Of a DNA stretch of 38,104 nt, positions 13,705-19,689 are shown piece by piece. The stretch is from a virus, in IMG/VR virus record IMGVR_UViG_3300027973_000104, positions 1 through 38,104 of that record, one strand, 5' to 3'. Positions within the stretch are counted from its first letter, which is position 1. Each line of letters starts with the position of its first letter. Both the position numbers and the translations under genes were made by a program. The notes under the pieces were generated by a model. It searched no databases. It saw only the letters and a program-made list of their open reading frames with translations, and was not told the origin of the DNA.

Positions 13705-13778
13705 GCCGCTGTAGCTCAGACGGATAGAGCAGATCATTCCTAACGATCAGGCCGCAGGTTCGACTCCTGCCAGCGGTG
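13705..13778 (+). tRNA. tRNA-Arg(CCU)
   Basis: Acceptor GCCGCTG/CAGCGGT, anticodon loop TTCCTAA (CCU) in stem GATCA/CGATC with one mismatch, T-arm GCAGG-TTCGACT-CCTGC. Its last bases (GGTGCA) form part of the next promoter's -35 box TGCAAA. Confidence 0.88.
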
Positions 13779-13805
13779 CAAAGTTAACCTCCAACAAGGT
13801 AAGGT
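13777..13805 (+). promoter_or_regulatory. Leaderless-type promoter of Sir2 gene
   Basis: TGCAAA 13777-13782 (overlapping the tRNA 3' end), 17 bp, TAAGGT 13800-13805, AGAACC, ATG 13812. Confidence 0.85.
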
Positions 13806-13811
13806 AGAACC

Positions 13812-14654
13812 ATGGACACGCACGAGACTCTTCAACGGGCGGCTCAGCTGCTAAAGGCAGCCGATGCTATCATCATCACGGCAGGGGCAGGAATGGGGGT
13901 CGACAGCGGTCTACCCGATTTCCGTGGGGACGAGGGATTCTGGAATGCCTATCCTGCGTACCGGCACTTGGGTCTGGCTTTCTCGGACATGGCTAACCCT
14001 CGTTGGTTTGAGGACAATCCGTCGTTGGCCTGGGGGTTCTATGGCCATCGGCTCAACCTGTACCGGTCTACGACTCCCCATGCAGGGTTCGATGTTCTCC
14101 GCAGGTTTGCAAACAAGATGAAGCATGCCGCCTTCGTGTTCACCAGTAACGTCGATGGTGCCTTCCAGAAAGCAGGTTTCGATCCTCAACGGATCGTGGA
14201 GTGCCATGGGTCCATCCACCATGTTCAGTGCACCGCTGGTTGTGGCGTGGGAATCCTGGATGCAGATGACGTCCAGGTCAAGGTGGATCCTAAAACGTTC
14301 GAGGCTCAGGGGCCTCTTCCTAAGTGTCCTAGGTGCGGAGAGCTCTTGCGGCCCAACATCCTGATGTTCGGTGATCCAATGTGGGAGTACGCCCGAGCAG
14401 ATTCTCAGGAACAGAGGATGGTAGAGTGGACTCAAGACTTGGTCGAACGGCGAGCTGCCCTCGTCATCCTTGAGGTTGGAGCCGGGACGCATATCCCCAG
14501 CGTGCGGGCCAGGAGTTCTTCTTTGTCGAATCGTCTCAATGCTCCTCTTGTCCGCATCAACACCCGAGATCCTGAAGGTCCGCGTGGGACCCTTTCCTTG
14601 CCCATGAAAGCGAAGGAGGCTCTCATCGAACTAGAAATTCTTGTAGGAACTTGA
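13812..14654 (+). CDS. Sir2-family NAD-dependent protein deacylase
   Basis: 280 residues with the full set of sirtuin motifs: GAGMGVDSGLPDFRG (25-39), TSNVDG (111-116), catalytic His in CHGS (131-134), four zinc cysteines C140, C144, C172 and C175 (CxxxC...CxxC), and NILMFGD (182-188). Sirtuins use NAD+ to remove acyl groups from lysines; some act in NAD-based antiphage defence. In a phage context it could alter host protein acylation or NAD metabolism, which is inference. The leaderless-type promoter overlaps tRNA-Arg. Confidence 0.93.
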   Translation: MDTHETLQRAAQLLKAADAIIITAGAGMGVDSGLPDFRGDEGFWNAYPAYRHLGLAFSDMANPRWFEDNPSLAWGFYGHRLNLYRSTTPHAGFDVLRRFANKMKHAAFVFTSNVDGAFQKAGFDPQRIVECHGSIHHVQCTAGCGVGILDADDVQVKVDPKTFEAQGPLPKCPRCGELLRPNILMFGDPMWEYARADSQEQRMVEWTQDLVERRAALVILEVGAGTHIPSVRARSSSLSNRLNAPLVRINTRDPEGPRGTLSLPMKAKEALIELEILVGT

Positions 14655-14657
14655 CAG

Positions 14658-14686
14658 TGCAAAGTTCTTACCTCACGTGGTATACT
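14658..14686 (+). promoter_or_regulatory. Promoter with leader (ATC in place of ATG)
   Basis: TGCAAA 14658-14663, 17 bp, TATACT 14681-14686. Six nt later the DNA reads ATC instead of ATG; translation instead begins at 14736 after a leader of about 45 bases with an A/G-rich stretch. Confidence 0.75.
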
Positions 14687-14735
14687 AATATCATCAAGGC
14701 TTAGGCCGTAACCCCCTGAAACGAAAGAAAAAGAC

Positions 14736-14930
14736 ATGAGCAGCAAGGAATACAGCAGCATCGGGACCGACATCTGCGACGACTGTGGTCACCACGGTCC
14801 TGGAACTCGCTACTCCGTCAAGCAAGGTACGATCTACTTTGTCTGCATGTCGTGTGGATCGAAGCAGTTTGAGGCGAAGGCCCGCCGCGACATTGACGCC
14901 TGGCTCGCCGGAGGTGACTTCGGGGGATGA
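14736..14930 (+). CDS. Small zinc-ribbon protein (paralogue of 22978)
   Basis: 64 residues. Two CxxC knuckles, CDDC (about 14-17) and CMSC (about 37-40), form a zinc ribbon; the ending RRDIDAWLAGGDF matches the gene at 22978-23163 (RQDIDSWLAGGSF). Function unknown. Its stop overlaps the next start as ATGA. Confidence 0.72.
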   Translation: MSSKEYSSIGTDICDDCGHHGPGTRYSVKQGTIYFVCMSCGSKQFEAKARRDIDAWLAGGDFGG

Positions 14931-15181
14931 GCTGGAACTATCGGATCGTCAGAAAGGTCCACCAGGTTGACGGACGAGATGAATTCCAGTATGGAATTCA
15001 CGAGGTCTACTACGATGATGATCACGTACCGACTTCGTGTACCGTCGACCCTGTCTCCCCTCATGGCGACACCGAGGACGAGCTGGCCCAAGACATGCGG
15101 TATTTTGCCTCGGCCTTGGAGGAGCCGGTTCTCGATTACGATTCGATCGGTGTAAAGCCGAATTCGAACGTGATAGAGTAG
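14927..15181 (+). CDS. YxIVR...EVYYD family protein (paralogue of 16153)
   Basis: 84 residues, MSWNYRIVRKVHQVDG...YGIHEVYYDDD...LAQDMRYFASALEEPVLDY. The pattern [Y]-R-[IV]-V-R, then [YI]-x-[EV]-V-Y-Y-D and a final helix ending in P-[VI]-L is an uncharacterised small family found in phages and bacteria; the gene at 16153 is a second copy. Start coupled to the upstream stop (ATGA). The final codons overlap the next promoter. Confidence 0.75.
   Translation: MSWNYRIVRKVHQVDGRDEFQYGIHEVYYDDDHVPTSCTVDPVSPHGDTEDELAQDMRYFASALEEPVLDYDSIGVKPNSNVIE
15151..15179 (+). promoter_or_regulatory. Leaderless-type promoter inside previous gene end
   Basis: TGTAAA 15151-15156, 17 bp, TAGAGT 15174-15179, AGAACT, ATG 15186. 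Confidence 0.75.
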
Positions 15182-15185
15182 AACT

Positions 15186-15320
15186 ATGAAGAACAAGAGG
15201 AAGCAAAATCCGATCGCGGTAGCCATGACCCTTCGCCATGCCACTACGACAACACGCATGAAGGACCGACGTCAACGCCGCCATCGGGACGCCCGCAGCA
15301 AGAAGGAGTGGTACAAGTAG
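15186..15320 (+). CDS. 44-residue very basic protein
   Basis: MKNKRKQNPIAVAMTLRHAT then an Arg-rich run ending SKKEWYK. About a third of the residues are Arg or Lys, so it should bind nucleic acid or ribosomes. The promoter and 6-nt spacing to the ATG support expression. A similar K-N-P-[IV]-A-V-A-M opening with a basic tail occurs in short phage proteins as I recall it. Function unknown. Confidence 0.6.
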   Translation: MKNKRKQNPIAVAMTLRHATTTTRMKDRRQRRHRDARSKKEWYK

Positions 15321-15330
15321 ACCCAATGGG

Positions 15331-15359
15331 TTTACCTAAACGCAGAGGGGAGATACGAT
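15331..15359 (+). promoter_or_regulatory. Variant promoter
   Basis: TTTACC 15331-15336, 17 bp, TACGAT 15354-15359, 8 nt to ATG 15368. The -35 box departs from TGCAAA. Confidence 0.5.
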
Positions 15360-15367
15360 AGCGTGCA

Positions 15368-15646
15368 ATGCCACGAAAGAAAAAAGAAACAAATCCCGTT
15401 GATCTCCCCACGGGGCAAGTGATAGAGATTCAATTACCGGAACCAAAGATGGTTCCTGCAAATCAAGTCATGCCTGGACAAGTCGTGAAGGTCCCAGGTG
15501 GAGAGTTTCACAAGGTCGTATCCGTGGATCCCATCCTTGATCCGTCTCACCCACAACTCTGGGCCAATGAGGTCATCGCTAAGGTGGAAGACGGATCAGG
15601 AACGAAGTTGGTGATCCTGAAGGGACGGGTCGAGCTAGTGGCCTGA
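15368..15646 (+). CDS. Hypothetical protein, SH3-like pattern
   Basis: 92 residues. Basic start MPRKKKETNP, then Q-V-I-E-I-Q-L, PGQVVKVPGGEFHKVVSVDP and a final strand LVILKGRVELVA. The spacing of hydrophobic strands and P-G-x-V-V-K suggests a small beta barrel. Unknown function. Followed directly by hairpin element copy 1. Confidence 0.65.
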   Translation: MPRKKKETNPVDLPTGQVIEIQLPEPKMVPANQVMPGQVVKVPGGEFHKVVSVDPILDPSHPQLWANEVIAKVEDGSGTKLVILKGRVELVA

Positions 15647-15657
15647 TCCTGACATCC

Positions 15658-15736
15658 GGATGACCCAGGAGAGGTTTCGGGTAAATTGTGGAAGGCTACC
15701 AAAGGGTTGCTTTTCTTGACCTCTCCTGGGTCATCC
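15658..15736 (+). ncRNA. Long-hairpin element, copy 1
   Basis: Perfect 17-bp stem: 15658-15674 (GGATGACCCAGGAGAGG) pairs with 15720-15736, enclosing 45 nt. Two more copies lie at 19211-19291 and 22714-22794. Each follows a stop codon and precedes a TGCAAA promoter. No U tract follows. Candidate RNA processing site, terminator or small RNA. Confidence 0.7.
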
Positions 15737-15754
15737 TCAGATGAGGTCTCACAG

Positions 15755-15783
15755 TGCAAAAGCAAAAGAAAAAAAGATACAAC
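15755..15783 (+). promoter_or_regulatory. Leaderless-type promoter
   Basis: TGCAAA 15755-15760, 17-bp A-rich spacer, TACAAC 15778-15783, AAGTCC, ATG 15790. Confidence 0.75.
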
Positions 15784-15789
15784 AAGTCC

Positions 15790-16068
15790 ATGATCGAAGT
15801 TCTCGAATCGATTCCTTTCGACCTGAAGGTAGATCGCCCCACAGATGATGTGGCGGCTGGGCCTCTTTTCGAAATCCTATTCGAGGGTGCCTGGGTCTTT
15901 GCGGAGGAGGACGTGTTCGGGTGCTGGACCGGGTTGCGCCGGAGAAATGGCGATGAGGTCCACGGTTCGATCTACCCTCTCGGAGGTAAGACCTTTTATA
16001 CAGGAGCTCGTGTCTGCGGATGCGTTGCTTGTCAGGAACACGTAGAGCCCAAGTTCAGGAAGAACTGA
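15790..16068 (+). CDS. Hypothetical protein with C-terminal Cys cluster
   Basis: 92 residues, MIEVLESIPFDLKVDRP... A Trp-rich middle (FEGAWVFAEEDVFGCWTGLRRR) and a final C-G-C-V-A-C may bind a metal. Unknown function. ATG 15790 is preferred over a frame opening at 15754, because the extra residues would be translated promoter sequence. Confidence 0.65.
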   Translation: MIEVLESIPFDLKVDRPTDDVAAGPLFEILFEGAWVFAEEDVFGCWTGLRRRNGDEVHGSIYPLGGKTFYTGARVCGCVACQEHVEPKFRKN

Positions 16069-16069
16069 G

Positions 16070-16156
16070 ATGGACGAGATGACGTTCGGTGATAAGGTGT
16101 TGGCGGTCTTGACTATTGGCGTTGTGTTGGTGGTATTCGCGATGGAGTTGAAGTGA
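16070..16156 (+). CDS. 28-residue membrane peptide
   Basis: MDEMTFGDK, then a hydrophobic run VLAVLTIGVVLVVFAME and LK. A single transmembrane helix. It starts one base after the previous stop and its stop overlaps the next start (GTGA), so it is embedded in an operon. Unknown function. Confidence 0.5.
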   Translation: MDEMTFGDKVLAVLTIGVVLVVFAMELK

Positions 16157-16413
16157 AGTCCGACCAACGCGTCGTGAGGCAGATCCTTCCTTCGGGTGCC
16201 ACGTACGATGGTATCTACGAGGTTTACTACGATGAGGAAGGCAAGGCCATATCCAGGGCGTCTCAGCTGTCTACTCTAATCGCCCCCACGGCGAAGGCCC
16301 TTGCTATCGCGCTGAGTGACATGAGACGGGCCTTTGATCGGCCTATCTTACTCGAAGTGAATGATAAGTACGAAAGATTCGTGGAAATATCCACGGCAGG
16401 AGACATGACATGA
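16153..16413 (+). CDS. YxIVR...EVYYD family protein (paralogue of 14927)
   Basis: 86 residues from GTG 16153, which overlaps the upstream stop. QRVVRQILPSG...YDGIYEVYYDEEG...LAIALSDMRRAFDRPILL aligns by eye with the gene at 14927 across its whole length. Two diverged copies within 1.3 kb suggest an old duplication. Function unknown. Its stop overlaps the next start as ATGA. Confidence 0.75.
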   Translation: MKSDQRVVRQILPSGATYDGIYEVYYDEEGKAISRASQLSTLIAPTAKALAIALSDMRRAFDRPILLEVNDKYERFVEISTAGDMT

Positions 16414-16631
16414 CGACATTCTACAATCAAGAAAAGGCTGCACTGCTCCAGGCTTTCGTTGCGATCCTCAATGATGCTGAGGCCATCCTAGATAAGATCG
16501 AGGCTCTCGACATCACGCATAAGGGTGAACCTGATCATGACCACCTGGCGCTGAACGACCTGATCGGGGACGCCATTGAACTTGCGGAGGGCCTACGCGA
16601 CGCCGCCGACAGCGTCAAAGAAAGCATCTAG
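16410..16631 (+). CDS. Small helical acidic protein
   Basis: 73 residues, MTTFYNQEKAALLQAFVAIL... almost all helix with acidic patches (DHDHLALNDLIGDAIELAEGL). Probably a helical hairpin or coiled-coil dimer. Unknown function. Coupled to the upstream gene through ATGA; the Smr gene follows 20 bases later. Confidence 0.65.
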   Translation: MTTFYNQEKAALLQAFVAILNDAEAILDKIEALDITHKGEPDHDHLALNDLIGDAIELAEGLRDAADSVKESI

Positions 16632-16651
16632 TCCGGAGGTCAGAGGATACC

Positions 16652-16858
16652 CTGGACCTGCATGGGGTCTCCCATGAGGATGCTCCTGAGATGGTGCATC
16701 GTTTCATAAATAACCATTGGGTGGAAGGGTGGACTCTTCACATCATCACGGGACAATCAGAGAAGATGAAGGCAATCGTCCGGTCCGTCTTGGTCATGTA
16801 TCAGTTTGATTGGGCAGAGGACGTGTGGAACTCAGGAAGCATCAAGATTTTTACTTGA
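16652..16858 (+). CDS. Smr-domain protein with apparent CTG start
   Basis: 68 residues reading LDLHGVSHEDAPEMVHRFIN...WTLHIITGQSEKMKAIVRSVL. The LDLHG opening and the IITG-S core are hallmarks of the Smr (small MutS-related) domain; Smr domains bind or cut branched nucleic acids or RNA. The frame is open from 16580 but has no ATG, GTG or TTG. The best start is CTG 16652, 4-5 bases behind AGAGGA, which places Met exactly at the domain start. Alternatives are readthrough or a frameshift from the previous gene. Confidence 0.65.
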   Translation: MDLHGVSHEDAPEMVHRFINNHWVEGWTLHIITGQSEKMKAIVRSVLVMYQFDWAEDVWNSGSIKIFT

Positions 16859-16863
16859 GGCGG

Positions 16864-16892
16864 TGCAAAGTCGTCTAGACGCGTGGTATAGT
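16864..16892 (+). promoter_or_regulatory. Leaderless-type promoter
   Basis: TGCAAA 16864-16869, 17 bp, TATAGT 16887-16892, AGAACC, ATG 16899. Confidence 0.85.
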
Positions 16893-16898
16893 AGAACC

Positions 16899-17111
16899 AT
16901 GAGGATCTTACCCGTAGACAATTTCGATCTTTCGCACTATTCTCCGGCTCATTTGCGAGCGTTAGGGGAAGCGTTGGTCGATCGACTGAAAAAAGGAAAG
17001 ATCGAACTGGTCGGGCTTGACTTGGCAGCTTACAACATCGCGGCGAGCGGGATGGCAACAACACGTGACATCATTCGGCTGAAGGAGGCCTGCAGACTTG
17101 CAGGCGTATAG
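16899..17111 (+). CDS. Small helical protein
   Basis: 70 residues, MRILPVDNFDLSHYSPAHLR... with a helix-rich body (ALGEALVDRLKKGKIELVGLDL, DIIRLKEACRLAGV). Unknown function; heads the unit 16899-17847. A start further upstream is excluded by the promoter. Confidence 0.65.
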   Translation: MRILPVDNFDLSHYSPAHLRALGEALVDRLKKGKIELVGLDLAAYNIAASGMATTRDIIRLKEACRLAGV

Positions 17112-17113
17112 TC

Positions 17114-17371
17114 ATGGCATGGATCGACGACCACAGGATCGTGTTCATCTTCAAGACGGCCATGGAGTCTCTGAACCGTGGTGATGAGGCATCAGCCCAG
17201 TTCTACCTGAGACAACTACCACCTGAACAAATGGACTACGTCTGGGGTCTTGTGGCGGCTGCGACAGGACGACCTATCGAATCCCTCCGCAAACCGTGGT
17301 GGAAACGTCATTTCAAGCTTCTCTTCTGTGTGGCCCTGCTGGCCGCCACCATTCTCTACTTCATCCTGTGA
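17114..17371 (+). CDS. Tail-anchored membrane protein
   Basis: 85 residues. Soluble helical part (FKTAMESLNRGDEASAQFYLRQL), then a basic linker KPWWKRHFK and one C-terminal transmembrane helix LLFCVALLAATILYFIL ending the protein, so it is probably tail-anchored with its N-terminus in the cytoplasm. Starts 2 bases after the previous stop. Function unknown. Confidence 0.65.
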   Translation: MAWIDDHRIVFIFKTAMESLNRGDEASAQFYLRQLPPEQMDYVWGLVAAATGRPIESLRKPWWKRHFKLLFCVALLAATILYFIL

Positions 17372-17378
17372 GGACAAC

Positions 17379-17600
17379 ATGACCAACGATGAGTTCAACG
17401 ATCTGATCACACGACTTCGAAACTCCTCTACTCCAACCCGCCTGCGAGAGGAGACCATCATGGTTCTCAAGCAGCAACGTCAGATGTTGGAGGATATCTA
17501 CCTCGGGGCTCGCCACGGCCTGCGAGCTTCTTCTGAGAGACTTGCGGGGATCGCTCTCGGCAAGGCAGGATATGGAGGCATGGGTGATGCCGGTTTTTGA
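17379..17600 (+). CDS. Small helical protein
   Basis: 73 residues, MTNDEFNDLITRLRNSSTP... ending in a Gly-rich GKAGYGGMGDAGF. AGGA precedes the ATG. Largely helical; unknown function. The next gene starts inside its 3' end in another frame. Confidence 0.6.
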   Translation: MTNDEFNDLITRLRNSSTPTRLREETIMVLKQQRQMLEDIYLGARHGLRASSERLAGIALGKAGYGGMGDAGF

Positions 17601-17847
17601 TGACAAGAAAAATGTGTCGGGTGGCGTGAAGAAGAACAAGATATGGGTCATCAGATGCCTGAACGGAGCAGGCGAAGGACCTACCTACGTCTACTGGAAC
17701 CCGAATGAGGGTTGGGTTTACGATACAAACGCAGCGTTGGCGTATGATGGCCCGGAACAGGCCGCCGCGGCAGTGGAACACTATACTTCCTTGGGATTGT
17801 GGTTGAAAGAAAAAGTAGAGCCTGTGCAAATCTTCGTGCGAGCATGA
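17587..17847 (+). CDS. Small hypothetical protein
   Basis: 86 residues, MPVFDDKKNVSGGVKKNKIW... beta-rich with several Trp and Tyr (TYVYWNPNEGWVYD). GGAGG lies 8 bases before ATG 17587; an in-frame ATG at 17572 is the alternative. It overlaps the previous gene. Its last codons carry the -35 box of the promoter for the tRNA-like RNA. Confidence 0.6.
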   Translation: MPVFDDKKNVSGGVKKNKIWVIRCLNGAGEGPTYVYWNPNEGWVYDTNAALAYDGPEQAAAAVEHYTSLGLWLKEKVEPVQIFVRA

Positions 17848-17853
17848 TACTAT
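17825..17853 (+). promoter_or_regulatory. Promoter driving a tRNA-like RNA
   Basis: TGCAAA 17825-17830, 17 bp, TACTAT 17848-17853. The expected start (about 17860) coincides with the first base of the tRNA-like acceptor stem. Confidence 0.7.
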
Positions 17854-17860
17854 CTGTGTT

Positions 17861-17911
17861 GGGTCTGCAGGTTGATGGCAACCATCTTCTGGTTCGAATC
17901 CAGGCAGATCC
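17861..17911 (+). ncRNA. tRNA-like RNA lacking an anticodon arm
   Basis: Acceptor-like stem GGGTCTG (17861-17867) with CAGATCC (17905-17911), a GGTT-GATGGC-AACC arm, then only ATCT before a canonical T-arm TCTGG-TTCGAAT-CCAGG. Total 51 nt, with no room for an anticodon arm. No CCA. Followed by two hairpins. Confidence 0.55.
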
Positions 17912-17915
17912 TCTG

Positions 17916-17944
17916 GGATCACGGGTCGTGGTAACCCGTGATCC
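17916..17944 (+). other. 11-bp hairpin downstream of tRNA-like RNA
   Basis: GGATCACGGGT (17916-17926) pairs perfectly with ACCCGTGATCC (17934-17944), loop CGTGGTA. No U run follows. Possible 3' boundary of the small RNA. Confidence 0.6.
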
Positions 17945-17951
17945 TGACCAA

Positions 17952-17967
17952 GCAATTTTTTAATTGC
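17952..17967 (+). other. Short hairpin GCAATT-TTTT-AATTGC
   Basis: Six-bp AT-rich stem with a T4 loop, 7 bases after the 11-bp hairpin. May contribute to termination. Confidence 0.4.
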
Positions 17968-18077
17968 GGTCATTTAACGGCAAGAAGGATTGCCACGACG
18001 AGAAGCCGCCAGATTACGCAGGTGAACGGAGGACCTTCTGCCTCCATAGTAACTAACCCCGGGTTTCGGAGACGCCA

Positions 18078-18425
18078 GTGTACAACGATCCCATCTATAA
18101 GTTGAAGCTGCAGATCGAATTCCTCAACACAGGCATCGTACCCCTTGCTTGGCGCCTTGCTGAAGGAGCGCCTGCATGGTTCGACATCAACAAGATCTTG
18201 GCTGCCCTTCCACCGGATGAGGCGCTGAAGATGAAGCGCAAGTTCCGTAAGGCTTGGAGGAAGTTGGCGGCACATGACTTGAAGCGAGGCGGTCGAGCGG
18301 CCCGGAAGCGGTTGGCCATCATGGAGGTCGGCAAGGAAATTCCCACCCGCCAGGCGAAGAATGCCCGAAAGGTGGAGGTGCTGACGGCGCATAATCGAAA
18401 AGTCGTCTCAAAAGTAGGACAATGA
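18078..18425 (+). CDS. Basic hypothetical protein
   Basis: 115 residues from GTG 18078 behind CGGAG. Helical N-terminus; the middle and C-terminus are rich in Arg and Lys (KMKRKFRKAWRKLAAHDLKRGGRAARKRL), suggesting nucleic-acid contact. No family recognised. The 150 bases upstream hold two small hairpins (GGCAA/TTGCC and GGAGG/CCTCC) that could regulate translation. Its stop overlaps the next ATG. Confidence 0.6.
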   Translation: MYNDPIYKLKLQIEFLNTGIVPLAWRLAEGAPAWFDINKILAALPPDEALKMKRKFRKAWRKLAAHDLKRGGRAARKRLAIMEVGKEIPTRQAKNARKVEVLTAHNRKVVSKVGQ

Positions 18426-18598
18426 ATATGATGAAGCGTGAGGATTTGTTGGCCGCAGCTGACTTCTTGAAGAAGTATGCCACTGCAGTGGAGACGAAGC
18501 TGTATTGGAACATGACAACGAGTGAGTCACGAGCTGAGATCAAAGAGGCCAAACGTCTCGTAACACTCTTGACTGAGGCCTCTGAAGGTTGCAAATAG
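18422..18598 (+). CDS. 58-residue helical protein
   Basis: MNMMKREDLLAAADFLKKYA then a second helix EIKEAKRLVTLLTEASEGCK; a likely helical hairpin. Coupled to the preceding gene through ATGA. The TAG stop lies inside a TGCAA-N4-TTGCA palindrome (18589-18604). Unknown function. Confidence 0.6.
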   Translation: MNMMKREDLLAAADFLKKYATAVETKLYWNMTTSESRAEIKEAKRLVTLLTEASEGCK

Positions 18599-18604
18599 TT
18601 GCAT
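18589..18604. promoter_or_regulatory. TGCAA-N4-TTGCA site 4 / weak promoter
   Basis: TTGCAA-ATAG-TTGCAT spanning a stop codon. TGCAAA inside it is also 17 bp ahead of TACATG (18613-18618), so it may double as a weak -35 element for the deaminase-fold gene. Confidence 0.45.
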
Positions 18605-18632
18605 TGTGCGGGTACATGAGAACGGGTTTCGA

Positions 18633-19019
18633 ATGAAAAGATCTGACACCGAGATGTTGCTGATGGCGGCCGGAGCAGGCCTACGTAAGTCCGACCTGCG
18701 CGCATTCAGGCTTGGTGCAGTGGGAATCCGGAACGATGGCATCCTCGTCTCTGCTTCCAATGGTCCTGCCCCTTTCCCGCATCCTGATGCGCATGCCGAG
18801 GCACGGTTGACGATGAAGCTTACGCCTGGGTCTGAGATCTGGGTGGCGCGTGTTCGGAAGGACGGGACCCTTGGCATCGCTAGGCCTTGTCCCCGATGCA
18901 TGGTGAGGATTCGGGCGGCGGGTGTGTCCCGGGTGGCCTACACGATTTCAGATATAGAACATGGAGTGATCCATTTGCACTCCGGTGGCGAAGTTATGAA
19001 GCCAATGAGAGGGCGGTGA
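18633..19019 (+). CDS. Cytidine-deaminase-fold protein
   Basis: 128 residues from ATG 18633 (GTG 18606 would add nine). Zinc signature of the CDA superfamily: HAE (54-56, in PDAHAEARLT) and PCPRC (85-89, in RPCPRCMVRIRAAGV), 30 residues apart as expected, with the IARPCxxC-x-RI-xxxGV-x-RV-x-Y strand-helix-strand continuation. Such enzymes deaminate cytidine, dCMP or bases in nucleic acid. The substrate is not evident; nucleotide salvage or base modification are both possible. Confidence 0.75.
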   Translation: MKRSDTEMLLMAAGAGLRKSDLRAFRLGAVGIRNDGILVSASNGPAPFPHPDAHAEARLTMKLTPGSEIWVARVRKDGTLGIARPCPRCMVRIRAAGVSRVAYTISDIEHGVIHLHSGGEVMKPMRGR

Positions 19020-19022
19020 AGC

Positions 19023-19211
19023 ATGCGTGTCAAGAGAGCGAAAGAAGGAAAACGGGTGGAGCATGAGATGTCGCACCGTGAGAAGCTGCACTACGACCCG
19101 CGCCTGGATGTGTACTGGATCGTGACCCTGATGCCAGATGGGACGACACACATCGGATCCCCGTTCGCCATCACTGCCTTGGATGCCCTATACACCAGGT
19201 CTTGGGCATGA
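19023..19211 (+). CDS. Small basic hypothetical protein
   Basis: 62 residues, MRVKRAKEGKRVEHEMSHRE... basic N-terminus, then beta strands YWIVTLMPDGTTHIGSPF. Unknown. It starts 3 bases after the deaminase-fold gene. The stop codon touches the first base of hairpin element copy 2. Confidence 0.6.
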   Translation: MRVKRAKEGKRVEHEMSHREKLHYDPRLDVYWIVTLMPDGTTHIGSPFAITALDALYTRSWA

Positions 19212-19291
19212 GGATGACCCAGGGGAGGCTTTCATGAGGTCGGATGGGGTAACCTAGGTCCGGCATACCTCAGCCTCCCCTGGGTCATCCT
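19211..19291 (+). ncRNA. Long-hairpin element, copy 2
   Basis: Perfect 20-bp stem (19211-19230 with 19272-19291). Relative to copies 1 and 3, an A-T pair is a G-C pair here (CAGGGGAGG / CCTCCCCTG), a compensatory change. The loop contains TGAGGT/ACCTCA and CGGA/TCCG inner pairs around GGGGTAACCTAGG. Confidence 0.75.
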
Positions 19292-19320
19292 AGGGGTCAT
19301 GAGAAAAGCGCGGAGGTCAG

Positions 19321-19349
19321 TGCAAAGTCAACCTCAAGTAAGGTAAGGT
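19321..19349 (+). promoter_or_regulatory. Leaderless-type promoter (TAAGGT class)
   Basis: TGCAAA 19321-19326, 17 bp, TAAGGT 19344-19349, GGAACT, ATG 19356. Confidence 0.85.
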
Positions 19350-19355
19350 GGAACT

Positions 19356-19592
19356 ATGAAGCGAAACTCCTCTCCCAAGGCAAAGGTTCTTGAGCTGGCT
19401 TCTTTCTGCGTCGCGGAGGGTGTGCCCCTTGAAGTTCGCAGCACCCGCGTCAAAGGCCGGTTCGGTGGTGACTTCCTTGTTGAGGTCCTCGCAGGGGAGC
19501 CTTACCACATCCTGGTCCAGACGCGGCACCGCAACTGGCGCACGGCCTACAAGCTCCTCGGCATCGAATTGGCGCGTCGCGGCGTGGTCTGA
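19356..19592 (+). CDS. Small basic alpha/beta protein
   Basis: 78 residues, MKRNSSPKAKVLELASFCVA... then G-G-D-F-L-V-E-V-L and LVQTRHRNWRTAYKLLGIELARRG. Helix-strand-strand-helix pattern of a small nucleic-acid-binding fold, but no family recognised. Independent leaderless unit. Confidence 0.65.
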   Translation: MKRNSSPKAKVLELASFCVAEGVPLEVRSTRVKGRFGGDFLVEVLAGEPYHILVQTRHRNWRTAYKLLGIELARRGVV

Positions 19593-19593
19593 G

Positions 19594-19622
19594 TGCAAAG
19601 TCAACCTCAAATAAGGTAAGGT
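19594..19622 (+). promoter_or_regulatory. Leaderless-type promoter ahead of an 8-codon ORF
   Basis: TGCAAA 19594-19599, 17 bp, TAAGGT 19617-19622, AGAATC, ATG 19629. Confidence 0.8.
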
Positions 19623-19628
19623 AGAATC

Positions 19629-19655
19629 ATGGAAACGATCAAGATCGGCATCTGA
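19629..19655 (+). CDS. 8-codon ORF (METIKIGI)
   Basis: A consensus promoter and spacing lead to an ORF of only eight codons, followed by a hairpin CTCACG...CGTGAG at about 19659-19681. It may be a leader peptide, a gene truncated by mutation, or the 5' end of a small RNA. Confidence 0.35.
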   Translation: METIKIGI

Positions 19656-19689
19656 ATCTCACGAGCAACGTGACCGTGAGAGCTGAGTG

